A DNA stretch of 64,000 nt from AWTP1-13 sp963775835 (GTDB taxonomy: Bacteria; Pseudomonadota; Alphaproteobacteria; Rhizobiales; Hyphomicrobiaceae). Shown here piece after piece: positions 50,468 to 59,261 of the stretch. The position numbers and the translations under genes were made by a program. The notes beneath the pieces were generated by a model. The model was given only the letters and a program-made list of their open reading frames with translations, was not told where the DNA came from and ran no database searches. The stretch covers positions 1-64,000 of the forward strand of contig CAVZKV010000004.1 in the NCBI GenBank assembly GCA_963775835.1, given 5' to 3'. Each line of letters starts with the position of its first letter. Within the stretch, counting starts at the first letter, position 1.

Positions 50468-50915
50468 CGCCACGGTCGGTACGCCCGTCCGTCCAGAACG
50501 TTGCCGTCTCACCCGGTGGCAACGGCGCCGAACGCTTCAGCGCCCAAGCCCTTTAGGTCCGACACCGCGCGATCGGAGCGTGGCTAGCTGATGAGGTGCC
50601 CCATGCACCTTGGCCCGGTTCATCCAATCTTCTCCCCCTGGCGAGAGAGGCCGGACGTTACTCCGGCGCCTATCGCGGCGGCGAGTGCTGGGCCATCACT
50701 CCAGCCTCGGCGGGATGCTGCCGGCGCGCTTCAGCCCGACATCGGGTCAGCTCTCTCATAGGGTCTGGGGAAAGACTTTACCTCGCTCTGACGTGAGGGT
50801 CCTTTCCCCGAACCAGGGTCAGCCAGAATTTTCGCACGGCCGCCTTGACGGTGCCAATGGCCTTCCTAAATCGCTGGCCGAAGCGGGAGCTTCCTTGAAG
50901 GCCTGCTTTAAGTGG

Positions 50916-52265
50916 TTAGGGACCGTCCATAAATAAATAAGTCAATGCGCTCTTCGCCGAGGTGTGATCGTGTAGTTCCAGTCGCCATGGAAAGTGTGGC
51001 GGATGAGGTTGACCGCGGCGAGCTGGGCGTCGGACACCTTGACTGCTTTGGGGTACTTCTTTTCATCCAACTCGGCTCGCACTTTGAGGCCCGCTTCGGT
51101 GCTCGTGGCGGCGATCAGCTGGACAATCGTTCTATAGGTGCGTAGCGGCTTTCCGCGCCAATTGATCGTGATGAACGAAAAGAGACGATGCTCAATTTTG
51201 TTCCATTTGCTCGTTCCCGGCGGGAAATGGCAAACGGTAATCGGGAATTTGAGCTCGTTTGCCAACTTTTGAAGCTCGACCTTCCACAGGCGCACGCGGT
51301 ACCCGTTGCTGCCACCGCCGTCGGCCGTGATCATCAGACGTTTGGCTTTGACGTGGCGCTTCCTCCCCATCGTCGACCACCACCGGCGGATGGCGTTGAC
51401 GGCAAATGAAGCCGTGTCGTGGTCGGTGCCGACGCTGACCCATCCGACATTGGCGTTGATGTCGTAGACCCCATACGGGACTGCCCGGCGCAGCTTTGGA
51501 TCGATGAAGTCATGCACGTTGACGAGTTCGGGCTCACCCTGGGGGTTCCACTCGCGACCATTGTTCTTGAAATTACCGACCAATTCCTTGCGCTTAGTGT
51601 CGACCGAGATGACCGGTTGATCAGCGCCGAGGAAGTCGACCGCTTGCGCGTTGATGTAACGAAATTGAGCGTCGCGATCGATGTGGTTGCTGCCTTCCCG
51701 TGTCTTGCTGTTTGCCTGCAGGCTGTAGTCCATCCCGTGCAGCAAATTCCCAACAACCGTAGGGCAAACCTTGTGCCCCTTCTTCCCCAGCTCTTTGGCG
51801 AGATTACGCAGGCTCCGGCAGGTCCACAACAGCACTCGCATGGGGTCGCCGCGCGTCGTGGGTTCAACCAGAGCCTTGAGGTCGCGCAACAGCGTTGGAT
51901 CCTCAAAGGCTTTCCTCTTGCGTCCGCCACCAGGCTTGCGGATACGTCCGGGCGCCGCCGCCACATCATCGCGAATGTCGCAAAGACCGTGATAAATGGT
52001 AGAGCGAGCCAAGCCAGTGATGCGAGCCATTAAACTGACGCCGCCACGTCCAAGCGCTCGGGCTTCCAGCGCGACAAAGCGGCGCCGGCTCTGTTCATTC
52101 AGAACGGGGGCAATCTGCCGATATCGCTTGCGTGCGGCTCGGGCTTGCGCGGCGCGAATTCATGCACCGAAGCTATGTCGCTCGATTCCTCGCTGTAAAT
52201 CCCCTTCATGCCTTTCTTCGCCATCTGTGGCAGCATCGACTCACTTGTTTATGGACGGGCCCTAA
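50916..52265 (-). mobile_element. ISAzo13-family insertion sequence with terminal inverted repeats
   Basis: The ends are inverted repeats of about 27 bases. The left end begins TTAGGGACCGTCCATAAATA at 50916. The right end, read on the minus strand from 52265, begins TTAGGGCCCGTCCATAAACA. Four mismatches in 27. One transposase gene fills the inside. Total about 1350 bases. No convincing target duplication is visible in the flanks (AGTGG before, GGGCAC after). It lies in the accessory region and may mark its left part. Confidence 0.85.
50942..52159 (-). CDS. ISAzo13-family transposase (start codon not evident)
   Basis: From MARITGLARSTIYHGL (ATG 52030) the protein runs 362 residues with the family's DDE-type core. 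Visible parts are VISVDTKRKELVGNFKNNGR with the first Asp, VGTDHDTASFAVNAI, LMITADGGGSNGYRVRLWK with the second Asp, and HFPPGTSKWNKIEHRLFSF with the Glu. The frame is open upstream to 52159 and reads ALEARALGRGGVSL, as in full-length relatives, but no start codon is present before an in-frame TGA. Either a frame break hides the true start (ATG 52223 on the minus strand is in another frame) or the copy has lost it. Confidence 0.88.
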   Translation of the reverse strand: MRAAQARAARKRYRQIAPVLNEQSRRRFVALEARALGRGGVSLMARITGLARSTIYHGLCDIRDDVAAAPGRIRKPGGGRKRKAFEDPTLLRDLKALVEPTTRGDPMRVLLWTCRSLRNLAKELGKKGHKVCPTVVGNLLHGMDYSLQANSKTREGSNHIDRDAQFRYINAQAVDFLGADQPVISVDTKRKELVGNFKNNGREWNPQGEPELVNVHDFIDPKLRRAVPYGVYDINANVGWVSVGTDHDTASFAVNAIRRWWSTMGRKRHVKAKRLMITADGGGSNGYRVRLWKVELQKLANELKFPITVCHFPPGTSKWNKIEHRLFSFITINWRGKPLRTYRTIVQLIAATSTEAGLKVRAELDEKKYPKAVKVSDAQLAAVNLIRHTFHGDWNYTITPRRRAH

Positions 52266-52609
52266 GGGCACTGTTGGGAGGCCGAAGTGACGCTCCGCCT
52301 TCTGCATGACCGCATGTCGTCCTCGCACCAAGATCGTCCCGGCTTTGTTCCGATCTTCCGGTCGCCTCCCCAGTTCCCAGGAAACGTGGGACGTACGATC
52401 GATCCCAAGATATCACCCAATTGACGCCCTGTTCGACCTTCACCGGGGGTTGGGCTCCCAAGATACAGGAAACGCCTTATTTCATTGATGTCTTTGCGTT
52501 TACGCGTTCCGCAGAAATGGCGCTGCGGCACGCCAGCGGAACGTCAAAGCAGCCTACTCCCGCAATCGCCGCTTTGCGTTGCCTAGTGGTAGAATAGCTG
52601 CCGCTTCCC
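52266..52609. other. Intergenic region right of the insertion sequence
   Basis: About 340 bases, no supported gene; the minus frame opposite has no family match. Confidence 0.4.
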
Positions 52610-52903
52610 ATGCCACGTCTTACCTTCATCCGTCCCCTCGTCGCCTCCTCGGCCGCACGTCCGCCCAAGGGCGGCGATTGGCTGCACGAGCCCAAATGGG
52701 ATGGCTTCCGGTTTCAGATCATCAAGGACGGCGGCCAGGTTCGGTTCTATTCACGTCACGCCCCTGAATACACCGACCGGTTGCCGGGCATGGTCGAGGC
52801 CTTCGCCGAATTGCCAACGAACTCAGCAATTCTCGACGATGAGCTGTTGGGAAGCGAGGAAGAGCGGCGCGAGCGGTTGATGACAAAAAGGCGGACCCGC
52901 TGA
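52610..52903 (+). pseudogene. Truncated ATP-dependent DNA ligase (adenylation domain N-terminus)
   Basis: The first 80 or so residues match the start of an ATP-dependent ligase. HEPKWDGFRFQIIKDGGQVR holds motif I with the AMP-accepting Lys, FYSRHAPEYTDRLP matches motif Ia, and SAILDDELL matches motif III. The frame then diverges and stops after 97 residues, leaving out motifs IV and V. It cannot be an active ligase, so this is a remnant. Relatives serve as LigD/LigC-type end-joining ligases, often on plasmids. Confidence 0.75.
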
Positions 52904-52922
52904 CGCCAAGCATATTGATCCG

Positions 52923-53207
52923 CTAGGGCCTTCCGCGTGTATTGAGTTCATAGATCGAGCGCGCGGTCCAAACAAACGACCCCACGTCAACCACGAACTT
53001 CACAAACACATAAACGAAGACGCCCACACAGATGAATCCGGCGCACATAAGCGGATAGGTGAAAAAGCCCCGGACCCAGTCCGAGCGCGAGTGTGCGAAA
53101 TGCTTGCCCAGTTCAACTAGCGGGAACGACAAAACGCCTGCCAGCACGGCCAAAAGTAGAACGGGCCAACTCAATGCGTCAAAATCCAGGGCGTTAAAGT
53201 TAAACAT
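52923..53207 (-). CDS. Small membrane protein of unknown function
   Basis: 94 residues from ATG 53207 with GGGAA upstream. Two hydrophobic helices: LSWPVLLLAVLAGVLSFPLV and LMCAGFICVGVFVYVFVKF. No domain recognised. Intact and with reasonable codon use; lies convergent to the ligase remnant. Could be a plasmid- or phage-type accessory protein. Confidence 0.55.
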   Translation of the reverse strand: MFNFNALDFDALSWPVLLLAVLAGVLSFPLVELGKHFAHSRSDWVRGFFTYPLMCAGFICVGVFVYVFVKFVVDVGSFVWTARSIYELNTRGRP

Positions 53208-53870
53208 CGGTTCCCATTAAGTCGTTAGAACATCGCCAGGCTTCTAGGTTTCTCTCATGGACACGTTCTTAGGACGAAGTGCCCCGGCTGGAAGCGCATT
53301 CAATGCCGAGCGCTGGCGCATTTTTGAAGGCCCGAGCAAGCCGTTCCCAGCACGCGGGATCCCTTGCGATGTTCGATTGGTGGCTTGGCGGTCGCAGCAA
53401 GGCGCCGGCTGTCGGCGGGGGAACTTGCGCGGGCCATCGCCGGCTAAAATTCCTCCTCAACGAAGGACATCAAGACCCGATTAGGAAATGGGAATACGCT
53501 CCAGTGATGCCCTAATCTGATAAAATACTGACTTAATTTATAGGCATTTTATCAGTTTATGGCCGGCTGTTACCCGGTAGCTACATCATTCCGTGGTGCA
53601 CAGAGCTATACTGAAATCTGCGTGCGGGCCTCGCGCCGGCACGCGAATTTTAACTCGGTGCGGTAATTACTTACTTAGTTACTTACTTTACTTAGCTTCG
53701 CGATTTAACCCTCGTTCGCAGGCTGCTGGGTGCGGGGCCGCGCCGGGTCTTTGTCTCATTGGACTGTGCCTCCCAATCGCAGAGGGGTGTTGCCGTCACC
53801 CCTCTGCAGTTTCGGGACGAAATCGCGGAGCAGAAATGTTTCGGCGTTGTTAGTGGTGTGGGAACCGCCA
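53208..53870. other. Intergenic region with a TTAC-rich stretch
   Basis: About 660 bases, no supported gene. At about 53665-53695 an AT-rich run of TTACTTAG-like units repeats irregularly four times. It is too short and irregular for a CRISPR array and has no spacers. Confidence 0.45.
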
Positions 53871-54164
53871 ATGCTAACCGAATTTCAGCTTTGGGTGCTG
53901 AGCGCCACCGAGATCGTCGCTCTCTATATTGCTTGCGTGATGCTGCTTAGGGCCGTCATTCCCGGCCAAATAAAATGGGCGCCGAAATGTGTGGCGTACG
54001 GCGCCCTCAACCGGCTCGCTGGTGTGTGGGGGCGAGCCGGTTGTGTGAACCCTACGGCGCTCCTAACTGCAAAGCTATCACCTTCCGGGCGAAGAGCCGC
54101 CCAGCGTAGCCAAAAAAAAGACGCCTGCCGCCAAACGTCCCCGCACCACGGAAGCATGGTGTGA
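53871..54164 (+). CDS. Small single-TM protein of unknown function
   Basis: 98 residues from ATG 53871 with GGGAA upstream. One N-terminal helix (LSATEIVALYIACVMLLRAV) followed by a basic, low-complexity tail. An 11-base perfect inverted repeat with AACCGGCTCGC (about 54008-54042) lies inside the frame. The real protein may be shorter and the repeat a transcription stop. Unknown function. Confidence 0.4.
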   Translation: MLTEFQLWVLSATEIVALYIACVMLLRAVIPGQIKWAPKCVAYGALNRLAGVWGRAGCVNPTALLTAKLSPSGRRAAQRSQKKDACRQTSPHHGSMV

Positions 54165-54343
54165 GCGGCAATATTTGATCCGCACTACGCCCAGGTGTTG
54201 GGGAACTGGTGCTGGCCCGAACCAAGCGACCGCCTTAACCCAAAGCAAAAGTGTTCCGACGGAAGATAGCTTGTGGCTGCTGTGCGTCGGCCGGTCGCAC
54301 GCACGCGAGTGCTTCGGCTTTGGGGATTGCAAGGGAAAATCAG

Positions 54344-54535
54344 ATGCCAGCCTGGCTGAGGAACGAGCGTGTTAATTTTTGGCTCGCAGTCATCATCGGC
54401 GTCATCATCGGCAGCAGCCCAGCTATCTTTGTACCTATTGTGGAAAACCTGCTGCCGGGCGTGGTGTGGTGGCCGGGCGCGTGGCTGATCTGCACGAGCG
54501 TGGCGCTGATCGTATGGCACCTCCGCAGGGAGTAA
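54344..54535 (+). CDS. Small two-TM protein, first of a tandem pair
   Basis: 63 residues from ATG 54344 (MPAWLRNERVNFWLAVIIGV) with AAGGGA upstream. Helices at residues 12-36 and 40-58 (WWPGAWLICTSVALIVWHL). It is followed after 5 bases by another gene that also begins MP-x-WL and has the same context TCAGATGCCAG at its start. They look like diverged duplicates. Function unknown; holin-like size, but no lysis genes are near. Confidence 0.6.
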   Translation: MPAWLRNERVNFWLAVIIGVIIGSSPAIFVPIVENLLPGVVWWPGAWLICTSVALIVWHLRRE

Positions 54536-54540
54536 GTCAG

Positions 54541-54738
54541 ATGCCAGAGTGGCTGAGCGTGCGGAATTGGTTCGCGATCATCACCGGCAGCGCGCTAGCG
54601 GCTATCTTCAGCCCGTCGATCGATGGTCTGGTGTCACTCGATCATTTTGTAGTCGCCTCTCTGTCGACAGCGAGTAATCGCTGCTTATGCGCTCCACCCG
54701 ATTCAACCGATCAGCAAGCTGATCAATTCGTAAGCTGA
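54541..54738 (+). CDS. Small membrane protein, second of the tandem pair
   Basis: 65 residues from ATG 54541 (MPEWLSVRNWFAIITGSALA) with one clear helix near the N-terminus and a polar C-terminus. It shares its N-terminal pattern and start context with the gene just upstream. The C-terminal part may be altered by an indel. Function unknown. Confidence 0.5.
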   Translation: MPEWLSVRNWFAIITGSALAAIFSPSIDGLVSLDHFVVASLSTASNRCLCAPPDSTDQQADQFVS

Positions 54739-55260
54739 GGCGATTGATCGTCTGTATCAACACCATAGGTGCCTCGTTACCCATCCACCGCCGAGCCGCC
54801 GGTAAAAATGCGCGGAGCGCCGGGGATCGATCAGATCAAAATTAGAGTTGGCGCACCCGCCGCAGGCTCCGGCAGCCTCCGCGTACGCACGGAGCTTAGT
54901 CTCCGTATGCGCAGGTCGTCCTCGCAACGGAACATCCGCGTAAGTGCGGGAAAACCCCGACGACCAAAGCCGAAATTCAGAGAGCTACGAAAATCGCGCA
55001 TCCTCGGTTTGGGGGGTACCTCGCCAACTGTGGAAACAGAAAACCTTTAGTAGTCACCTTTTGGGGGAGACTTGGTCAGGACTTAGACGTTGGTCGGGGT
55101 TCGCAAGATTGCCAATCGTGCAACATGGGCAACGGCCCTAATGGTGGAGCGCTTGTGCATCCCAGCACCTCCGGGTGCGCAGCACGAAGCGCCACGCTTC
55201 AAAACCCCAACCAGGAGCAAGCCAAAATGAACCCCCCTCTTTGCAGAAAGCGCCAGCCCT
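54739..55260. other. Intergenic region without a recognisable gene
   Basis: About 520 bases; only short unsupported frames. Confidence 0.4.
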
Positions 55261-55590
55261 TGGGGTGAGCGCGTTGCCGAAGCGCTGCGCGCAGGTCAAG
55301 CCTTGATCGGCTACCACAATTCTTCAACATCATATGCGGCGAGCCTAATCGGACCGCGCCCGAGTGCTGCGGCTGAATTCGGCGACTACTTTGTTCGGGC
55401 ACCTGAGTGCTTGCTAGCCCAACCGGGTTTCATCAGCATCGGGCAAAGCTACCGCCCAACACATGCGGATCAGCGGGCAGAAGTTGCGCTCGACCTCTAC
55501 TATGTGCGCAATTGGTCTATGGCGTTAGACCTCGCACTCTTGAGCAAGGCCATTTCAGCGGCGGCTCATCGCGACGACAGGACGGGTTAA
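55261..55590 (+). pseudogene. C-terminal remnant of a sugar transferase
   Basis: Reads WGERVAEALRAGQALIG, then SLIGPRPSAAAEFGDYFVRA, PECLLAQPGFISI and LYYVRNWSMALDLALLSKA, matching the second half of the intact transferase at 28429-28959. Between 55300 and 55350 the ancestral LDRLPQFFNIICGE is visible in the neighbouring frame, so two compensating shifts have occurred there. No N-terminal half is present upstream. A true remnant, convergent with the small membrane protein gene that follows. Confidence 0.82.
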
Positions 55591-55592
55591 AT

Positions 55593-55895
55593 TCATCGCA
55601 CGTTAGGCCGGCCTGCGATTGAGCATTCTGCATGAGGCCGTTGAATTAGGCGCGGCAACAGACGCCGAGCGTACTTTGCGTGCGCGAACAAAAGTCCAGC
55701 CAAATAGCCGTACTGAAAAGCGGCCAGCATACCAAAGCTGAATGCGGCCGCCTGGAGCAATGACCAATCCGCGATTGGCATAAGGGCAATGCAAGAGGCC
55801 ACAATTATTACTGAGGCGGCAAGAACCGCCGGCACCCGCAAGAAAAGCCCGAACATGATTCCCATTAGAGTGGCCGATGCGAATGCCCAAAGCAT
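55593..55895 (-). CDS. Small membrane protein, paralogue of the one at 1641-1949
   Basis: 100 residues from ATG 55895 with GAGGAGG upstream. Helices in LWAFASATLMGIMFGLFLRV, then VPAVLAASVIIVASCIALMP and AAAFSFGMLAAFQYGYLAGL, followed by a basic tail with LLPRLIQRP. It shares LFLRVPAVLAAS and DWSLLQAA with LWLRVPSVLAAS and EWSLLTAV of the protein at 1641. It ends 3 bases from the convergent sugar-transferase remnant. Confidence 0.65.
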   Translation of the reverse strand: MLWAFASATLMGIMFGLFLRVPAVLAASVIIVASCIALMPIADWSLLQAAAFSFGMLAAFQYGYLAGLLFAHAKYARRLLPRLIQRPHAECSIAGRPNVR

Positions 55896-56671
55896 TGCTG
55901 CCCTCCTCCCGAAAATCCCATGGGCTTGCGAACCGAAGCCCGAAAACATGCGCAGAGAATCGTTGTGCATACTATCTGATGTGACCCGTCTCACAACTCT
56001 GCCGCTACGGTTATGCACGGTGAATTGGCCACCGCTGGGACGCAGCGCTACGTGCCGAGCTTCATGCGGCGCCATTGTGACGCAAACATGTGGGCAATAA
56101 CGGTGCAATTTTTCCGCCGCTGGCTACGCCTGTTTTGACGAGGTCTCGGCGCGCAAACAAGCTTTGTCTGAAAATCTGTGATCGGATGAATGGCGCACTT
56201 GGAGAGCAACGCGCGTCCAGCACTGAAGCATCGCGAACTGAGAATGGGACCGCACATTTTTCCGCTGCTATCCGCAGTGCGTGTGGCCGACCGTTTGCCG
56301 ACGACAAGGCCGGCGCATCGCGGAGGCATGCGAGCTGGTGCAGGCCTGCCGGGCCTAGTGCGGTCAGCCCAGCATCCGCTGGCATCTAGACCGGACGGAT
56401 GCTCAAATCGGGGTTCACCCCAGCACAAACTACCGAGAACCCCCATAGCCGCTCGCACCAGACGGCCGCAACGTGTTTCGGCAAGCAGCCGAAGACGACT
56501 GAGCAGCTTTGGAGGTAGCCAGTGGGCCATCAACGGCATGGCGAGCAAGGCCAAATTCATCGTTCCGTGGCCAAGAGCCAAATCATTTCTGCGGTGGGGC
56601 ATGAAAGGGTGCAGGGACAGGTCAAGCCTCTAGTCATTCGAAGAAGCGACTTTCCACGCATCGAACAAATC
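55896..56671. promoter_or_regulatory. Divergent region upstream of the LuxR-type gene
   Basis: About 780 bases with no supported gene. The frame of the LuxR-type protein is open from 56522, but the upstream part lacks domain sequence. Should contain the promoters of both flanking genes. No lux-box palindrome was recognised. Confidence 0.4.
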
Positions 56672-57409
56672 ATGCGGACCAATCTGGTCGAGTTTACCGC
56701 CCAGGTTGAACAGTACAATTCGCCCGCTAGCGTGCTCGATGCTCTCGATGATGCCATAGCAGAAGACGTTTCGCTGATGGTGCTTGGCGCCAAGCGTTTT
56801 GGGGTCAACTTGCACGACCGTGACGGCCTGAAGGTTGGGGAGAATGTCTTCATCCACAAGTCTGTTCCCGATGGCTGGTGGGACGCCTATTTCGATTTGA
56901 GCAAAAGGGCGTATGCCCCCATCCTGATGATGGCCAGGCATTGCCTGGCGCCCTTCACCTGGACCGAATGCCTTAAGATGTTCGAGCCCGTCGGCATCGA
57001 TCGCTGGGGCCACGAGCTGGGTCTCAAGTACGGGATGCGCGACGGCCTTACCTGTCCGGTGGGTTCGCGATGGGTTGTAGTCTTCTGGTCGCGCAAGGTG
57101 CTCTCGAACACGCTGTCGCCGCAGCTGCGTGCTTTGCTTTTCATGGCTGCAAATTTCGCGGCTATTCGATTGGAACGGATCGTCGGTCCCGATCCCAGAA
57201 GGATCGTAAGGCAGATGTCTCTCACGCCGAGGGAATTGTCGGTGCTGCGGCTCGCCTCGAACGGGCACCGGACACGACGAATCGCCCAGCTGCTCGAATT
57301 GGGCGAGGAGACCGTTCGTAGCCATATGAAAAAGGCACAAGCGAAGCTGGGCGCTAAGGATCGAACCCATGCGGTGGCGGAGGCGCTGCGTCATCAGCTG
57401 ATCCCCTGA
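56672..57409 (+). CDS. LuxR-family regulator with autoinducer-binding-type domain (solo, altered ligand residue)
   Basis: About 245 residues from ATG 56672 (MRTNLVEFTAQ), the family's usual length. In TraR numbering the spacing gives Trp57 and Tyr61 in WWDAY, Pro71 in AYAPI, Trp85 in PFTW and Gly113 in GMRDG. Position 70, normally Asp, is Ala. The C-terminal GerE domain is LTPRELSVLRLASNGHRTRR then IAQLLELGEETVRSHMKKAQ. No luxI gene is in the window. In rhizobial integrative elements a LuxR-type protein starts the excision cascade, and the element core lies just downstream, so that role is possible. Confidence 0.85.
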   Translation: MRTNLVEFTAQVEQYNSPASVLDALDDAIAEDVSLMVLGAKRFGVNLHDRDGLKVGENVFIHKSVPDGWWDAYFDLSKRAYAPILMMARHCLAPFTWTECLKMFEPVGIDRWGHELGLKYGMRDGLTCPVGSRWVVVFWSRKVLSNTLSPQLRALLFMAANFAAIRLERIVGPDPRRIVRQMSLTPRELSVLRLASNGHRTRRIAQLLELGEETVRSHMKKAQAKLGAKDRTHAVAEALRHQLIP

Positions 57410-57472
57410 GGCCTAGTCAACCAGCGGCATGTACTCCAGTTTCACGCTTGAGCCGATGCACCGTGCCGACGC

Positions 57473-58003
57473 CTAGACCGGCGATCCTTGCCACCTTACC
57501 GATACCGATGCCCCTTGGCGAGTTCGCGGCGGGCCCGGGCCAGCTTCTCGGGTTTGGCGCCAAGCCGATCGAGCCCCGGCCGGTGACAAGTTGTGGAAGC
57601 CAAGGACTGCTCGATTGCGGATCCTCTGTTGGTCTACGCGCCTTACGATCTGCATGACGGTGTTTTTGGAAAGCCCGACATTGCGGCCAATCAGGCGGTA
57701 GGACAGCCCTTCCTTGTGCATGGCCAGCACCCGCTTAGCCTTCTTGTCGGATGGGCGCTGACCGAGTTGCCGGCCAAGCTTGACGCCGCGCGCTCTGGCC
57801 GCTGCCAGGCCCGACTTGACCCGTTCTCTGATTAGATCGCGCTCGAACTCGCTCAGGCCCGCCATGATGGTGCGCATCCGCTTGCCGCTCGCGGTGCTCA
57901 GATCGAAACTGAGGCCCGTCTGCGCCAGGACGCTGACCTTCCAGCCGTGCGGATCGTCGAGCGTCTGGACGAGGTCCTGCGTGCTCCGGCCCCAGCGGCT
58001 TGT
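57473..58003 (-). pseudogene. Serine recombinase (resolvase/invertase type) lacking its N-terminus
   Basis: Reads RWGRSTQDLVQTLDDPHGW, then LAQTGLSFDLSTASGKRMRT, IMAGLSEFERDLIRERVKSG and LSYRLIGRNVGLSKNTVMQI: the second half of the catalytic domain and the C-terminal HTH. The first 65 or so residues, including the Ser nucleophile and its Arg partners, are missing. The match stops near 58003, where Hsp20-like sequence begins on the other strand. One frame change near 57875 joins the parts. Inactive as it stands. Confidence 0.78.
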
Positions 58004-58029
58004 CCGCGCTTTCGCGCACGGCGCGGTTT

Positions 58030-58378
58030 TTGCCGCTTATCCGGCAGCGCCCGCCCGTCCTTCGTGCCGCCAACCGACATTTTCGAAACCGAGGCCGCCC
58101 TGACCATCGTCATGGAGATGCCGGGAACGGACAAAGGCGACCTCGACGTCAGCGTCGAGGATGGGGTTTTGTACGTGGAGGGGCGCGTCAATTTCGATAA
58201 GTACAAGGCCTACAGCCCGTCTATACCGAGTACAACATCGGCCATTACCGACGCAGCTTCCAGCTCTCCAACAAGATCGATCAAAGCCAAATTTGCGCCG
58301 AGATGAAGGACGGCGTCTTGACCCTGGTGCTTCCCCGGGGCCGCGGAGGCCAAGCCCCGCCGGATCGCCGTGACCTAA
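58030..58378 (+). pseudogene. Hsp20-type small heat-shock protein, N-terminus lost or replaced, two frame breaks
   Basis: The alpha-crystallin domain reads PSFVPPTDIFETEAALTIVM, then EMPGTDKGDLDVSVEDGVLY. TEYNIGHYRRSFQLSNKID follows a break near 58212, and KDGVLTLVLPR then EAKPRRIAVT follow a break near 58338, with TAA at 58376-58378. The 5' side abuts the recombinase remnant and no start codon with RBS is visible. The domain itself is complete, so it could be a functional gene with indels and a hidden start. The junction makes a pseudogene more likely. Confidence 0.65.
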
Positions 58379-58564
58379 GCGTATTGGCTGGGCTAACGCG
58401 TAGCTCAGGGTTGCGCGGCAGATTTCGAGGGCGGCGGTCGTATGCGGCGCTGCCATCGGCTTTTCAGGGGGCGCATTGGGCAGCGACCTGCCCTCCGGTC
58501 GGGGGTGCCGACCACAGGAGCAAGCGGTTGCCGCGCCGTCTCTCTGCCGCTAGATCTCCTGAGC

Positions 58565-59240
58565 ATGTGTAACCTTTACTCCGTGCGGACGAGCCGCGCC
58601 GCGCTCGCGCGCAAATTCGGCCTCACCGACAATCGCATGGCCGCGTTCGAGCCGTTGCCCGCGATCTTTCCCGGGCACGTGGCGCCCATCATCAAGATCG
58701 CAGCCGACGGTGAGCGCGAGTTGGTCTTGCGTAGCTGGGGGTTCATCTTGCTACGCGAGGGTTATGCGCCCAAGCGCGTGACTAACGCCCGCGACGACAA
58801 GCTCGCCACCAAATTTTGGCGGGACAGCTTCGAAGCGCGGAGATGTCTGGTCCCCGCCTCGTCCTTTTGCGAACCCGACGGCAACACGCCCTCGCGCTGG
58901 CATTGGTTCGCGCTGAAAGGCGAGGAGCCTCGACCGCTCTTTGCCTTTCCCGGTCTCTATCGGCAATGGAAGGGACCGATCAAACGGGGGGGACCCAACG
59001 TCGACATCGAGGTCTTCAGCTTCGTCACCTCGCTCCCCAATGACCTCACCCGCAGCATCAATCCCGAGCGCAGCCCGGCGTTGCTCTTGAGCGAGGCGGA
59101 GGCGCGCGCCTGGCTGATGGGTACGCCCATCGGAGGCCCTTGCGGTGATCAAGACCACGGACCCCCAGCGCTTGCAGATCGTGCAGGCCGGCTTTGACAA
59201 AGAGGACCTCTGCGCCCCGGTCGAGGCAGGCCCCCGCTAG
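58565..59240 (+). CDS. SOS response-associated peptidase / abasic-site protein (SRAP, YedK/HMCES family), one frame break
   Basis: About 224 residues from ATG 58565. Starts MCNLYS, giving Cys2, which bonds covalently to abasic sites in single-stranded DNA. Continues with FPGHVAPIIKIAADGE, NARDDKLATKFW and RCLVPASSFCEPDG (active-site Glu region), then FSFVTSLPND. One extra base near 59133 shifts the end; in frame it reads ALAVIKTTDPQRLQ and stops at 59240. Often carried on mobile elements, where it may protect single-stranded transfer DNA. Confidence 0.88.
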
Positions 59241-59261
59241 ACAATTTCGCGGGCATGAGGT

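Larger units (their letters stand above)
49412..50915. other. 1.5 kb region with no clear protein gene but several strong hairpins
   Basis: Only very short frames are credible (listed separately). Three terminator-like hairpins on the minus strand, a perfect 7-base palindrome (50053-50070) and an 8-base stem with a 13-base loop (50117-50145) lie within 500 bases. The stretch 50600-50915 holds nothing I can name and ends at the left inverted repeat of an insertion sequence. Confidence 0.5.

Noticed and set aside
53655..53700. Repeated TTACTTAG units as a possible CRISPR or iteron array
   Set aside because: Units are irregular, only about four, without spacers or equal spacing, and no replication or cas gene is near.
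56672..57409. A full quorum-sensing pair (luxR plus luxI)
   Set aside because: No autoinducer synthase frame was found on either strand within several kilobases, so the regulator is a solo in this window.
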